A DNA stretch of 64,000 nucleotides from NCBI GenBank assembly GCA_958298945.1, contig OY282610.1:39935667-39999666 (forward strand), written 5' to 3'. The DNA comes from Atherix ibis. Taxonomy: Eukaryota; Arthropoda; Insecta; Diptera; Athericidae. Numbering within the stretch: the stretch's first letter is position 1; every line of letters starts with the position of its first letter. The notes under the pieces are model-generated. The model saw nothing but the letters and a program-made list of their open reading frames with translations. It ran no database searches and had not been told where the DNA came from. The position numbers were made by a program, and so were the translations under genes. This document shows positions 12,460 to 23,725 of the stretch, piece after piece.

Positions 12460-12690
12460 GAAAAGCATTGTAGCTTATAAGTCCATATGGGTCTATAATT
12501 CGCGGTATAGTATGTTCAGAGCCATTATTTTATGTCTTGCTTGTTTGTGGGTTCCATGTCAAGCGTTAGTCTAAGTTCAGTCCTAGCATATATAGCAAAA
12601 AAAATGGGATGTGTCATAAAGTATGGGTCCAAGTAGGCGGCCCTGGGGAACACCAGCGAATATCGGAGCGATATTCGAGAATTCACTGAA
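12460..12690 (-). mobile_element. Jockey-like LINE fragment, shorter copy
   Basis: Minus-strand AGVPQGRLLGPILYDTSHFF at about 12595-12655 and RPIWTYKLQC near 12470-12500 match the copy at 20155-20534. The sequence between them is 70-80% alike by eye, but the ADD-containing part is deleted. Confidence 0.8.
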
Positions 12691-12989
12691 TTCATTAACT
12701 TAAAAGTGCCGATTTGAGAGGAATGATTTCGATACTTTTTACAAATTATTTACTTTAAATTTGCCGTATTTACTTCTATTCATGAAGGAAGAAGGGCGGA
12801 AATGCCATTTTCGGAGATTTGTTTATTTTTACTAATAGTGAAAATAGTGGTGGCGTTATATTTTTTTTTAACGTATACTCCTAAAATGTAATAGTGTCTG
12901 TCTTTATTATTTCTTCTTTATTAAGAAAAAAAAAACAGCCTATTAAGCTTTTGAACAATTCTAGACTATACGAGTACATCAGTGTCTTG

Positions 12990-14880
12990 CGCCTCAAACA
13001 ATTATAAAGTACTAGATTCTTATGATATGCGAACGACTAAAAATGAATTAAAGGTAAAAATTACAGTTGATTTTTGAAAAAGAAAAAACCAATTGCAGAA
13101 AATTCCAATAATCTTCAAATGAAAATATCATTTTTATTATTTTTATACAAACGAAATCGAATTGTTTATTATTAAATAGTAAAAAACGAAGTACTAGAAT
13201 TAACAAAGAAATAATAATACCATTAAAAATTGGCCATGATTTAATGTTGGCAAATTCTTACAAATGCAACCGTGATTCTAGATAATTGTAGAGAGTTAAA
13301 ATTATCTATAATTATCTAAAAACTATAAATTAATCACTTCTCAAATTTAATAGATTTTAACGTACTAGAATCTATCAATAAAAATTGAAGTATTTGATAC
13401 ATTCTAGTACGTTAAATAATGACGGTTATTATTTTTCATTAGAAATTTCTATTTTTTTCAAAATTTAAAGTAAATTTGTTCATAAATGCAGCCATAATTG
13501 TTGGTGATTTTATTAAATAGTCTTGAAAAAATGAAGTACTAAAAATAATGAATATAATAAAAATGATGAAACGATTGTTAAAGAATTTTTTAAATTCAAA
13601 TCTTCTCCAAGTACAATAATTTTTACCAAAACTTGAATAGTTTTATGTAAAAATATTGTACCATAATAAGAAGTACTAGAATTTAATTACAGAAATTTTA
13701 TTTTTGATCATTGAAATTTTTCTTTGATAGTTTTTACAAATTCATCTAAAATCACAAGTATTTTCTGGTTGTACTAGAGTTTAGTAATAGACCTTAAAAA
13801 AAAAAAAAACATTCTCAAAAATTTGGTACTAGAGTTGAACAGAAATATTCTGTACTTGTAGACGGAAAATATTGTATGTACAATTTAAATTTCTGATTAA
13901 ATTAAAGGAATTTTAACGCACGTAGCTATTATTTCAAGCAAGTTTAGAATTAAATTGACATACTAGAATTTACCAATAAAAGTGCACTTCACATCGACAT
14001 TTAAGGAATTTAACAATAAATTTGTTTAAATTTAACAAATGCTTACGAATGCAACTAAAATTTTGTGAAAGTCTCACAATGTCGATGTGAAGACTAAAGC
14101 ATTACCCCAATTTTCCCATCGGAAAGTAAAGAAAAAATAAAGAAATTTTATTGCAAATTAATTTACTTAACGTAAGTTAATACGATACTTAAACGTAGGC
14201 CTATAAGAAAAAGTCAAACGGCACTAAATCGCATGATCTTGGAAGGTAATCGACATCACCAACTTACGAGTCCTGGTAACTTTTCTCATTTAGACCATTG
14301 AAACCACATATAATCCAGATGAAAATCTTGAAGTTCAGGCCAAAAGCAAGTCGGTTATAAAATGGCCATAGCGCTTATCGATATGATAACCGACTTGATT
14401 TTAGGTTGGACATGAAGAATTCAAAGAAATACGAGCCAATAACACCTTCAGTCCAAAAATCACTTTCCGTGGATGCATTGGATTCGTCAAAGTCACTTGT
14501 GGGTTTTGCAGAGCCTCGTTTATGAAAATTTTTCTTATTGACAGATCTACCGAATAAGAAATGAGCCTCATCGCTGAAGAAAATAATCTCCACCTAAATC
14601 GCGACAAGTGGCTACCAGCAGAATTACCAATAATAGAGAAATTTTCTAAAACTGTAACGGTAGCTAAACAATCTACAATGTAAAATAGCAAACCTTAACC
14701 TAAAATAAGTATTTCTTTGCATAAATGTCATATTTGACAGCTGTCAAATGAAAGACTGTACTTACCGAAATACAAAATGATAAGTCCTGTTTTTAAGTTT
14801 ACGATGAATTCTTTTTCAAATTTAACAAAAATTTTCACGAACATATACAAAATTTTCTGAAGTACTAGAATTTAACTAAA
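12990..14880. repeat. Dispersed GTACTAGAATTTA motif region with foldback hairpins
   Basis: The phrase GTACTAGAATTTA, or a close variant, occurs near 13007, 13191, 13361, 13402 (inverted), 13671, 13774, 13831, 13961 and 14864. The spacing is irregular in otherwise AT-rich sequence. Two copies face each other at 13356-13416 as a long hairpin. A second inverted pair, CTTCACATCGACATT, lies at 13987-14001 and 14078-14092. It resembles debris of a foldback or MITE-like repeat. Confidence 0.6.
14213..14700 (-). pseudogene. Tc1/mariner-superfamily transposase fragment
   Basis: Minus-strand translation contains FSDEAHFLFGRSVNKKNFHK, with the first catalytic Asp, and GVIGSYFFEF. Farther along, the nucleotide sequence around CCAAGATCATGCGATTTAG corresponds to the RSCDLTP region with the third catalytic residue. 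The family matches the copy at 19455. It is frameshifted and lacks ends. The region 14213-14330 is nearly shared with 34437-34605 and 38640-38830. Confidence 0.8.
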
Positions 14881-16069
14881 TAATCAAATTCTAGCTACAA
14901 GACCAACCAAAATTTCAAATTTACTCGTATTTTCGAAATAGAGAAAACTTTTCAAAATTTCAGCTATGTACTTTTAAAGTGTTACCAAATTAAAAAAAAA
15001 AAACACAATACTAAAATACAACAAAGCATTTTTCTTTTTAACATTTCATAAACTGGACTTGTCATAAATATTGTATATTAAATAAAAAATGTAGAAAAAT
15101 ATTAAAGCTAAATTTTCGGAAATACAATAATTTAACATAAAAGATATTATTCATAAAATATGTTACCGGACAAAATGGACAATAGTTTTAATAGAGAAAA
15201 AAAAACAATTTACGATAATAGGAAAAAATATGCTAATTGAAGTAACAGAAGAAAAAAAACTACACAATATTAAACAAGAAACGCCAACAATTTTACGATT
15301 TATGATAGGAAAACGTTTGTCAGACTCGACAAAAAAGAAGAAAAAAAGTATTTGTCACAACAAAAATGCAACCGCTCCCCTGACCCCCCTTACCCACCCT
15401 CTAATAATAATATAAGCAAACATACTATATATTGTATATAAGTTCACACATCCATAAATAGGATATTTACCAACAATTCTATTACGGAAAATTTTGATTT
15501 GTTCGCAGGTAAACATGAATGAATCTATTTATTATTAGCAGTTTTTTTGGTTGGTTTTTTTTTATTTGTGAGAGGGAGGGAAATTGGAAAAATGAAAAAA
15601 AGAATACCGCAAGTATAAAAGGCTACGTAATTATGCTATGGATCATTAACTTCAACTTCCGGCGGGGGATGGTAACAGTACCGATCCGATGAATAGTAAA
15701 TAAATAAAATTCAACTGAAGAGGGCATAGTCTTCGTATTGTTGAGGGAAAAAAAACTCTTTTTGAGAAGCAAAAAAAGAGCAAATGGCAAAAGAGAGGGG
15801 GTGAGCGGGAACCAGTCTGTTTTCGTTATCAGCTCGACAAGTTCACTCACTAAAGCCCCAAACACAATTCCGAGAAGTAACGTCAATAACTACAATTACT
15901 GTCAAAATTTAAAAAAAAAACCTTCACAATCTTATGGCAGTGCACACAATTGCGACGATTTCTTCGATCGATGAAATTTTGCCGTTATGGCCGCAGTACG
16001 TTAAAATTAAAAATCAAAATAAATACAGAGTGGGCCAAATTGGACTTACTGATTTACTTTTTTATTTTG
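14701..16069. other. AT-rich DNA, nothing assigned
   Basis: Open frames at 15230-15415 and 15623-15974 overlap on opposite strands and show no family features. Confidence 0.4.
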
Positions 16070-18235
16070 CAGATTATAAAGAATTTTATAAAATTTTATA
16101 ATGTCTTTATTATAAAATATACAAAATTGTTTTTTTTTTTTAATTAATAAAATGTTTTGTAGGAGAAATTATTGCTTAAAATATTTTTAAAAAAAATGTT
16201 TTATTGACAAAACTAAATTTTTACTGTAAACATTTTATATTCAAAAAATTGTTTTAGTCAAAAAAAAAATGTTTTTTTTAATAATAACATGTTTTATGGA
16301 AAAATTTATTGTTTAAAACTTTTTTTGCTAAAAAAATTACTATTTAAAAAAAAAAGTTTGTAATGAAAATATTTTTTACTGAAAAAACCTAATTTTTACT
16401 GTAAATATTTTGACTTAAAAAATTGTTTCAGTCAAAAAAAAATGTTTTGTTTTTAATAATAAAATGTTTTCTACAAAAATTTATTGCTAAAAACATTTTT
16501 TGCTGAAAAAATTACTGTTAAAAAATTTTTTTTATTGAAAAAAACTTAATTTTTACTGTAAATATTTTGACTTGTTTAAGTCAAAAAAAAATGGTTTTTT
16601 TTTATAATAAAATGTTTTATGGAAAAATTTATTGCTTAAAACATTTTCGCTGAAAAAAATACTATTAAAAAATATTTTTTACTGAAAAAACTTAATTTTT
16701 ACTGTAAACATTTTAACTTCCAAAAATTGTTTAAGTAAAAAAAAGGTTATTTTTTTAATATGTAATAAAATGTTTACGGAAAAATTTATTACTTAAAACA
16801 TTTTTTTCTGAAAAAATGTCTGTAAAAAAAAAATTTTTTAAGTGAAAAAATTAATTTTTACTGCAAACATTTTAGCTTCAAAAAATTGTTTAAGTAAAAA
16901 TAAATGTTTTTTTTTTCATAATAAAATGTTTTATGGAAAAATTTATTGTTTAAAACTTTTTTTGCTAAAAAAATTACTATTTAAAAAAAATGTTTAATGA
17001 AAATATTTTTTACTGAAAAAACCTAATTTTTACTGTAAATATTTTGACTTAAAAAATTGTTTCAGTCAAAAAAAAAATGTTTTGTTTTTAATAATAAAAT
17101 TTTTTTACAAAAATTTATTGCTAAAAACATTTTTTGCTGAAAAAATTACTGTTAAAAAATTTTTTTTATTGAAAAAAACTTAATTTTTACTGTAAATATT
17201 TTGACTTGTTTAAGTCAAAAAAAAAAACTTAATTTTTACTGTAAACATTTTAACTTCCAAAAATTGTTTAAGTAAAAAAAGGTTGTTTTTTTAATATGTA
17301 ATAAAATGTTTACGGAAAAATTTATTACTTAAAACATTTTTTTCTGAAAAAATGTCTGTAAAAAAAAATTTTTTTAGTGAAAAACTTAATTTTTACTGCA
17401 AACATTTTAGCTTCAAAAAATTGTTTAAGTAAAAATAAATGTTTTTTTTTCATAATAAAATATTTTATGCAAAAATTTATTGTTTAAAACATTTTTTGCT
17501 GAAAAAATTACTGTTAAAAAATTTTTTTTATTGAAAAAAACTTCATTTTTACTGTAAATATTTTGACTTGTTTGAGTCAAAAAAAAATGGTTTTTTTTTA
17601 TAATAAAATGTTTTATGGAAAAATTTATTGCTTAAAACATTTTCGCTGAAAAAAATACTATTAAAAAATATTTTTTACTGAAAAAACTTAATTTTTACTG
17701 TAAACATTTTAACTTCCAAAAATTGTTTAAGTAAAAAAAGGTTGTTTTTTTAATATGTAATAAAATGTTTACGGAAAAATTTATTACTTAAAACATTTTT
17801 TTCTGAAAAAATGTCTGTAAAAAAAAATTTTTTTAGTGAAAAACTTAATTTTTACTGCAAACATTTTAGCTTCAAAAAGTTGTTTAAGTAAAAATAAATG
17901 TTTTTTTTTAATAATAAAATGTTTTATGGAAAAATTTATTGCTTAAAACATTTTCGCTGAAAAAATTATTAGTAAAAAAAAATTGTACTGAAAAAAACTT
18001 AATTTTTACTGCAAATATTTTGACTTAAAAAAATTGTTTAAGTCAAAAAAAAAATGTTTTTCTTTAATTTTAAAATGTTTTATGGAAAAATTTATTGTTT
18101 AAAACATTGTTTACTGAAAAAATTACTATTAAAAAAAATTTTTTTACTGAAAATATTTTTTACTGAAAAAATTTAAATTTTACTGTAAATATTGTGACTT
18201 GAAAAAATTGTTTGAGTCAAAAAAAAATGGTTAAT
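16070..18235. repeat. AT-rich satellite, ~150-175-bp unit with higher-order order
   Basis: The phrase ATAAAATGTTTTATGGAAAA, or a variant, recurs near 16290, 16465, 16608, 16773, 16920, 17094, 17303, 17455, 17605, 17762, 17917 and 18068. Each is followed by TTATTGCTTAAAACATTTTT, AATTTTTACTGTAAA and TTGTTTAAGTCAAAAAAA. Variants are ordered: the ACGGAAAAATTTATTACTTA version occurs at about 16777, 17306 and 17766, each followed by the same CTGCAAACATTTTAGCTTC unit. This shows duplication of multi-unit blocks. Confidence 0.94.
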
Positions 18236-18244
18236 GAAAATAGA

Positions 18245-18800
18245 AAAAAAAATTGGAGATAAAACTGAACCCTGCGGAACACCAGAATTTATTTGGAGGA
18301 CTGCAGACTTGAAGCCATCCAGAACAACTTATATTGAACGGTTCGAAAGGTAGTTTCTACACATTTGCGACAAAAGGGACTGATACCAAACTCTGTTTAC
18401 TGCCTTTGAAATATTATGTGTAAAAAATCCTACACTCTCCAGAGAAATATGTTAGTGAGTGTGGTTCCACTTTTCGGCTACATATCCCATCAAAGCACCG
18501 GTGGATCTATTGCTACGAAAACCATATTGACAGTCACTGAGGAGTTTCCTTGATTCAAGATATCCATGACCTCCGACAGAACGGACGTATTGGTGGAGTA
18601 GCGTACGCTGTGGTTTTGACAGTGTGGAAGAACACCTCTTCAGAACTATGGGGATATACCATCTGGACCAGCTGTGAAAGTGCGATAATGACTAGACGCC
18701 CTACGGTGGTCCGTTCGCCGTACTGGACCAAGGTAAGGAGCCTTTGTCGGAACGGTGGTGACCGGGCTTTAATATTTAAATCGCTGGTATAGTCTTAGAG
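18245..18800 (-). mobile_element. non-LTR retrotransposon (LINE) reverse transcriptase fragment
   Basis: On the minus strand a broken reverse transcriptase is readable: AGPDGI, LLSDCQYGFRSNRSTGALMG, VAEKWNH, ISKAVNRVW (the usual D-ISKAFDRVW motif, with changes), LSNRSI and INSGVPQGSVL, the conserved GVPQGS turn, at 18262-18288. This order is diagnostic of LINE reverse transcriptases. Frames change and stops occur. The catalytic YADD segment would lie at lower coordinates and is replaced by the AT-rich satellite, so the element was truncated there. Confidence 0.85.
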
Positions 18801-19050
18801 CTGGAGGTGATGGGTAGGAGAATCCCAGGTGCTACCACTGTAGGAGATAGTAGAGGTCTAGATAGGCCTTGCTACCAACTGTTAGGGTAACTATCCTGTA
18901 ACTGGTTACTTACTATTAGCAACAATGTAGCTGGTTCAGTAGCGGGACCAGGTGGTGGCGAAAGAGGGGAGCGGTCTACAGGTTGAGACCGCTCACCATT
19001 AGAATTGAACGTAAGGTTAAGATGGAATGTTTGACCACAAAGGATGCTCA
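18801..19050 (-). mobile_element. probable continuation of the LINE, plus a perfect small stem-loop
   Basis: GC content stays above the surroundings and there is no open frame. A perfect 9-bp inverted repeat, GAGCGGTCT...AGACCGCTC, occurs at 18969-18977 and 18986-18994 with an 8-base loop. Assignment to the LINE is by contiguity only. Confidence 0.35.
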
Positions 19051-19454
19051 GATGACAAAATGGTAGAGATGATATTTAAGGCGACTTGCGATTGGAATCA
19101 AAAGTGTTTCGTATATGAGGGTTTTGGAAAGAGGAAACCTGATTGAGTATTCCTTGCATGAAGTAGGAAATTACAACGCTCATATGCAGTAAAAGATTGA
19201 GCGTAACAATTAAAAAGCGCCACATTTTCATCAGAGACACATTATTCACAGACCAATTCCATAATAACGGTTGTGTTGTTAAGAAAAATTTCCCCCAAAA
19301 ATATTATGTAAAGCCTTTTTTAAAATTTATTTTATTGTATTTAATAAAAAAAAGAAAAGAAAACAGTTCAATTGTTCATAAAAATTTGCGGACACATTAT
19401 TTTATCGATTACTGGTCAATGCAATATATGGAATGACTTCAGGGTAGTGGAGGA

Positions 19455-20130
19455 CGAAATCACACAGTGAAAAATGTGTTCTGCACACTTCGACCAGTTT
19501 ATGGTTGTTATAATCGACCTACTCTGAGCAAGTAATTCAAGCCATAGTGACAAAATTTTACAGCAATTTGACGCTATTTGATATCAAACCACCAATCCGT
19601 TTGCGTAGAGTGCGGCCAGTGTTGGTGAAGATCGCGATTTGTGCATCCGTCGCCGTTCACAACAATTTGGATTGTGTTGCTCGACTATGTGGAAGATTTT
19701 ACGCAAGGATCTTGGTCTGAAAGCGTATAAAATACAGCTCGTCCCAAAACTGAAGCCTGCCAAAGTGTCGAATTTTCGGTGAATGAGCCTTAGAACAACT
19801 TCAGGAAAATCCGTTTTTTACGGAAAACTTTGCCTCAGCGACGAAGCTAATTTCTGTTTCAACAAGACGGCGCTACATCCAACACAGCACATAAAAAAAT
19901 GGACATATTGCGAGACGGGTTTGGTGAGCGATTTATCTCAGGTTTCGCCACCTACATCGTGCTAATTGACACTTCTAGACTATTTTTTATGGGACTCCGA
20001 GAAGTCACTCGTCCATACCGATAAACCAGCGCCTTGGAAAACAACATTACACGTGATATTGTGTTATCAGTGAAATACCAACCGAGATATTCGAAAAAGT
20101 GCTTTAAAATTGGACCTTTCGCATGGATTA
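19455..20130 (+). pseudogene. degenerate Tc1/mariner-superfamily (IS630-like) transposase
   Basis: Homology is readable across several frames. It runs from RPVYGCYNRPTL and LFDIKPPIRLRRVRP, through SIRRRSQQFG-like and LRKDLGLKAYKIQLV, then LSDEANFCFN (first catalytic Asp) and DYFLWDSEKSLVHTDKPAP near the third acidic residue, to SEIPTEIFEKV-like. This order matches the transposase group common in flies. There are multiple stops and frameshifts. No terminal inverted repeats were seen. It is interrupted downstream by a reverse transcriptase fragment. Confidence 0.8.
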
Positions 20131-20154
20131 CTTTGATGGGTATTTGATAGGAAT

Positions 20155-20534
20155 TCGAACCGCATTGTAGCTCGTAAGTCCATATGGGTCTATAATTCGC
20201 GATATCGTCTGTTCACAGCTTGTTTTCTAAGTCTTATTTGTGAGTTCCATGTCAAGCGTTAGTCTAAGTTCAGTCTTAGCTACCGAGCTACGGTGTATTG
20301 TGGTATTTCACTGCCAGTAAGATATATGGAGAGGATGTGGTTTATGGCGGAGACCAAAAGTTACGTGGACCCACTTAGTAACCAGTTTTGGTGGATTGGG
20401 ATTTGGGTTTGGAGAGTTTCGTATGCAAATTTGAGATTTTTACAAGATGTAAGGCAGGCCGTATCATCTGCATGTGTAGCAAAAAAAAAATGGGTTGTGT
20501 TATAAAGGATGGGTGCTAGTATGCTGCCCTGTGG
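20155..20534 (-). mobile_element. Jockey-like LINE reverse transcriptase fragment
   Basis: The minus strand reads WPQGSILAPILYN, THADDTACLTSCKNLKFAYE (catalytic FADD with F to H), LQTQIPIHQNWL and STYVTFGLRHK. It then jumps across a deletion to RPIWTYELQCGS, the conserved KPIWTYGIQLWG block of Jockey-type elements. The same set of blocks occurs at 12460-12690. No terminal poly(A) is visible. Confidence 0.85.
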
Positions 20535-20605
20535 CCACTTGTTATTAGCGAAATACCAGCTGAAATATTCGAAAAGGTGTTTCAAAATTGGATCTTTCCG
20601 TAGTC
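20535..20605 (+). mobile_element. duplicated tail of the same Tc1/mariner transposase
   Basis: About 70 bp encoding ISEIPAEIFEKVFQNWIF. It is a close copy of 20066-20120 and lies on the far side of the LINE fragment at 20155-20534. It is the better preserved of the two copies. Confidence 0.7.
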
Positions 20606-22554
20606 GTGACCAGCATTTATATAAAATAATTTTTAAAAAGTAAATTGATTTATTGATTCAAATAAAAATTTCATATACTTTTAGAACTTTTGTATAGTTT
20701 TTTGGAAATTTAAAAACCAAATACTTAAAAAATCACCCGCCATAAGTAATGTTTGCCGAGAGTAACCGGTTCCATTTTCGGTGAAATGCTGTACAAAAGT
20801 GATCTTTGTTGTAATGCATATGGCAAGGCATTCTACGTTGCCGGTCGGTAATGACTTGTCTGTAGTCGTCGGTTCGATAAGCTTTACATTTTCGACCGGA
20901 GTAGTTCTCGCTGGAAAGAATTGCGTTGTTTGCGTTTGTCTTTTTTTTTCCTGATTTATTTCGTTTTCCTCTCTTTCCTTTCCGATTTCAGTTATTCACT
21001 GCACAACCAACCGCCACCTTTATTTGTCGCATTCGATTTTTTTGTTCGTTCAATTTGAATTTTGATATACCCTCGAGCAGTTGTTATTCAATTTTTTTAT
21101 TTCCAGTCTTTTTGAATTTGGTTTTGTTGTCTTTTTTCGATTCAATTTTTTTCCTTCTTACCTGTAATATGCGTGCACAGACGACTGACTGTTTTGTGCG
21201 GGTGCACATACGTGTACAGGAAGGCTTCTGTTTCGATGGCATATCTCGCCGGGCATTAATGCATCAGCAGAGTCGGTACTGTTCTTATCCGTTCCGTGCA
21301 GTTTCGCTTCTGTTCTGTTCTGTTCTGTTCTGTTCTGTGCTATTCAATTCCGTTCAGTTTAGTTTCTGTTCTGTTCCGATTTGTGTTCGCGCAACATTTT
21401 TTTTTTTTTTTTTTTTTTTGTTATATTAACTTTTTCCATTTTTGTATATTTTTTTTACTGCAGGTTTCTTTCAGTTTTTAACAAATGCTCTTTTTTATTT
21501 GAATTCTTTTTAATTTTTGTTTATTTTCCTGTCGTTCTCTGTTCACGTAAACATAACCGAAAGTATTGTGTACTTGGTTTACACGAACGCATACAATTAT
21601 ACCCACGGGCAATCGTTACATAAACCGTAGTGCACTCACTACTGATGATCAGGCTCGGTGAATTTCTGTGCGAATGGTCGTGGCTCTGGGGGTATTTTTT
21701 TTTCTTCTGGTTATATGGTATATATCGGGCTGACAGGTGTTCTATCGTTAATACATTTTTTTTTTTACACTTTTCTCTTCATTGTTCCGTTCACAAACAA
21801 TACTTTTCAGGTGTATTGCATGATTTGAATTTTTCCATTTTTTCTACATTTTTTTCTTCCCCTTTTAACTTTATCCTGTGCAAATGCTCCGTTGTTATTA
21901 TTACAATAATTTTTTTTTTGGTTTTTTTTCACCCCCTATGCATTAAATGAATTTTTTCAATAAAAAAAAAAAGAAAAAAACTGTTTGATTTTCTGCAACA
22001 AATTAGAAATTCATAATCAGAAATGGTGGTTTCATAATGGATGAAGTATGTTATTGTCACCTTCTCTCATCAAGTTTGCTGTTTTCCACATTTTGCAAAT
22101 TATTTCCAGCAGTTTTATTACGAAAAAAACAAAACCTATACCTTTCCTAGTTGTCCCAGACATCTTTTGTTCCAGTACAAATGATTTTCCTAGTTCTATT
22201 TTTGCATAATTAAAATAACAAATTTCCTCTCCAGTTTTATTCTCGCATTTCTGCATAATTATTTTCACCTCTAACCAACCAATACCAACAAAACAAAAAT
22301 AAAAAATATTTTTCTATTTTTAATAATTTTAATTACTAGAATTTCTTTTTAAAATTTTTAAATACTAAAAAAAATTTTTTTTTTTTTTTGGACAATAATG
22401 GAGAATTTTTTTTTTTTAAATAATTAGAAAAATTTTGTTAATTTTAAAAACTCTTCATTTTTTTTTATAAATTTGTAAAGAAAATTTAATCAAATTACAA
22501 AAAGAAATGCAGTTTTTTTTTTTTTTTTGTTTTGGTTTTTAACTTTGGAAAATA
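20606..22554. other. T-rich DNA with moderately complex part at 20740-21660
   Basis: Long T runs generate Phe-rich open frames on the plus strand. The part at 21160-21300 is more balanced, but no gene is recognised. Just before the mariner, T and A runs dominate. Confidence 0.45.
21308..21338. repeat. (TTCTG)n microsatellite
   Basis: Five to six TTCTG units, with degenerate TTCAG/TTCCG neighbours from 21285 to 21380. Confidence 0.9.
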
Positions 22555-22580
22555 CCAGGTGTATAAGCTTAAATCCGCTG
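22555..22580. repeat. mariner left terminal inverted repeat
   Basis: About 26 bp starting right after the flanking TA. It matches the reverse complement of 23723-23748 except around bases 5-7 (GGT against TGG). Confidence 0.9.
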
Positions 22581-22725
22581 TTTGGTCATAGATGATGTGA
22601 GTGAGCGTATTAAGCTACCATGGGCACGCCATACTCTTTTTTTATGAGACTGACATCTGTCAACATTGATCAGTGCACATTGTGAGCAATTTCGTACGAC
22701 AACATACATTTTTCCTGTGGTAATC

Positions 22726-23725
22726 ATGTCTAGTTTTGTGCCAGAAAAAGAGCATATGCGGGAAGCTCTGCTTTTCTGCTTCAATTTGAAGAAATCGGCT
22801 ACCAAATCGCATCGAATGCTTATGGAGGCCTATGGTAACAGTGCTTTATCGGAAACAATGTGCCGAGATTGGTTTTGCTCGTTCAAAGACGGAAATTTTG
22901 ACTTGTGGGACAGGAAGCGTGAAAATCGGCATAGGAAGGTTGAGGACCATCAATTGCAGGCTCTTTTGGACGAAGATGATACACAATCGAAAAAAATGCT
23001 CGCGGAGCAATTGGGTGCTACTCAACCAGCCATTTCCATGCGTCTGCGTGCCATGGGGAAGATTGAAAATATCGCATGAATTGAACGATAGGCAGATGGA
23101 GCGACGCCAAAACACATGCGAAATCTTGCTCGCCAGACAAAAAATAAATTCGTTCCTGCATCGGATTTTGACAGGCGATGAAAAGTGGATATATTTCGAG
23201 AATCCAGAACGGAAGATGATGTTGTGCGTTTGGTAGGATCAGCTTCGAACGGAAGATGATGTCCAGAACGGAAGCACAGCTTCGAACGGAAGATGATGCT
23301 GTGTGTTTGGTAGGATCAGCAGGGTATCGTCTACTATGAGATGTTGAAACCTGGTGAAACTGTCAATGCCCACCGCTACCACCAACAACTGATCAAATTG
23401 CAAAGTGCTCTGCGTGAAAAAAGGACGGATTATCAACAAAGACGCACCATCGCACACGTCAAAAATGGTCCAAAACTACTTAGAGACACTCAACTGGGAG
23501 ATGCTACCCCACCCCGCTTATTCACCAGACCTGGCCGCTTCCGACTACCACCTGTTTTCGTCGATGGGCCACGCGCTTGCTGAGCAGCACTTTCATTCTT
23601 ACGATGACGTCCAAAAATGGCTTGATGAGTGGTTTGTCTCGAAAGAGGAGGAATTTTTTTGGCGTGGTTTTTTTGTTTTTGCTTTCTATGACAAAAACAT
23701 GTGTTTCTTTTTGACTAAAAACTAG
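22726..23725 (+). pseudogene. mariner transposase pseudogene
   Basis: It starts with MSSFVPEKEHMREALLFCF, the conserved mariner N-terminus, and keeps the helix-turn-helix region with AEQLGATQPAIS. Frame 1 runs to 23079. Homology then continues in a second frame (HELNDRQMERRQNTCEIL, ILTGDEKWIYFE), returns to frame 1 at about 23341 (MLKPGETVNAHRYHQQL) and shifts again near 23420. The three catalytic aspartates survive: GDEKW (codon 23177), DAPSH (23441) and SDYHLF (23543). One codon next to the second Asp is missing, so the second-to-third spacing is one residue short of the usual D34D. The segment after the first Asp is partly deleted and replaced by short duplications. Clearly non-functional. 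Confidence 0.93.

Noticed and set aside
15623..15974. Overlapping 78- and 87-residue frames on opposite strands
   Set aside because: No codon bias, homology or splice signals favour either.
20926..21950. Phe-rich frames up to 167 residues suggestive of membrane proteins
   Set aside because: Caused by long T tracts and TTCTG repeats; the composition is not codon-like.
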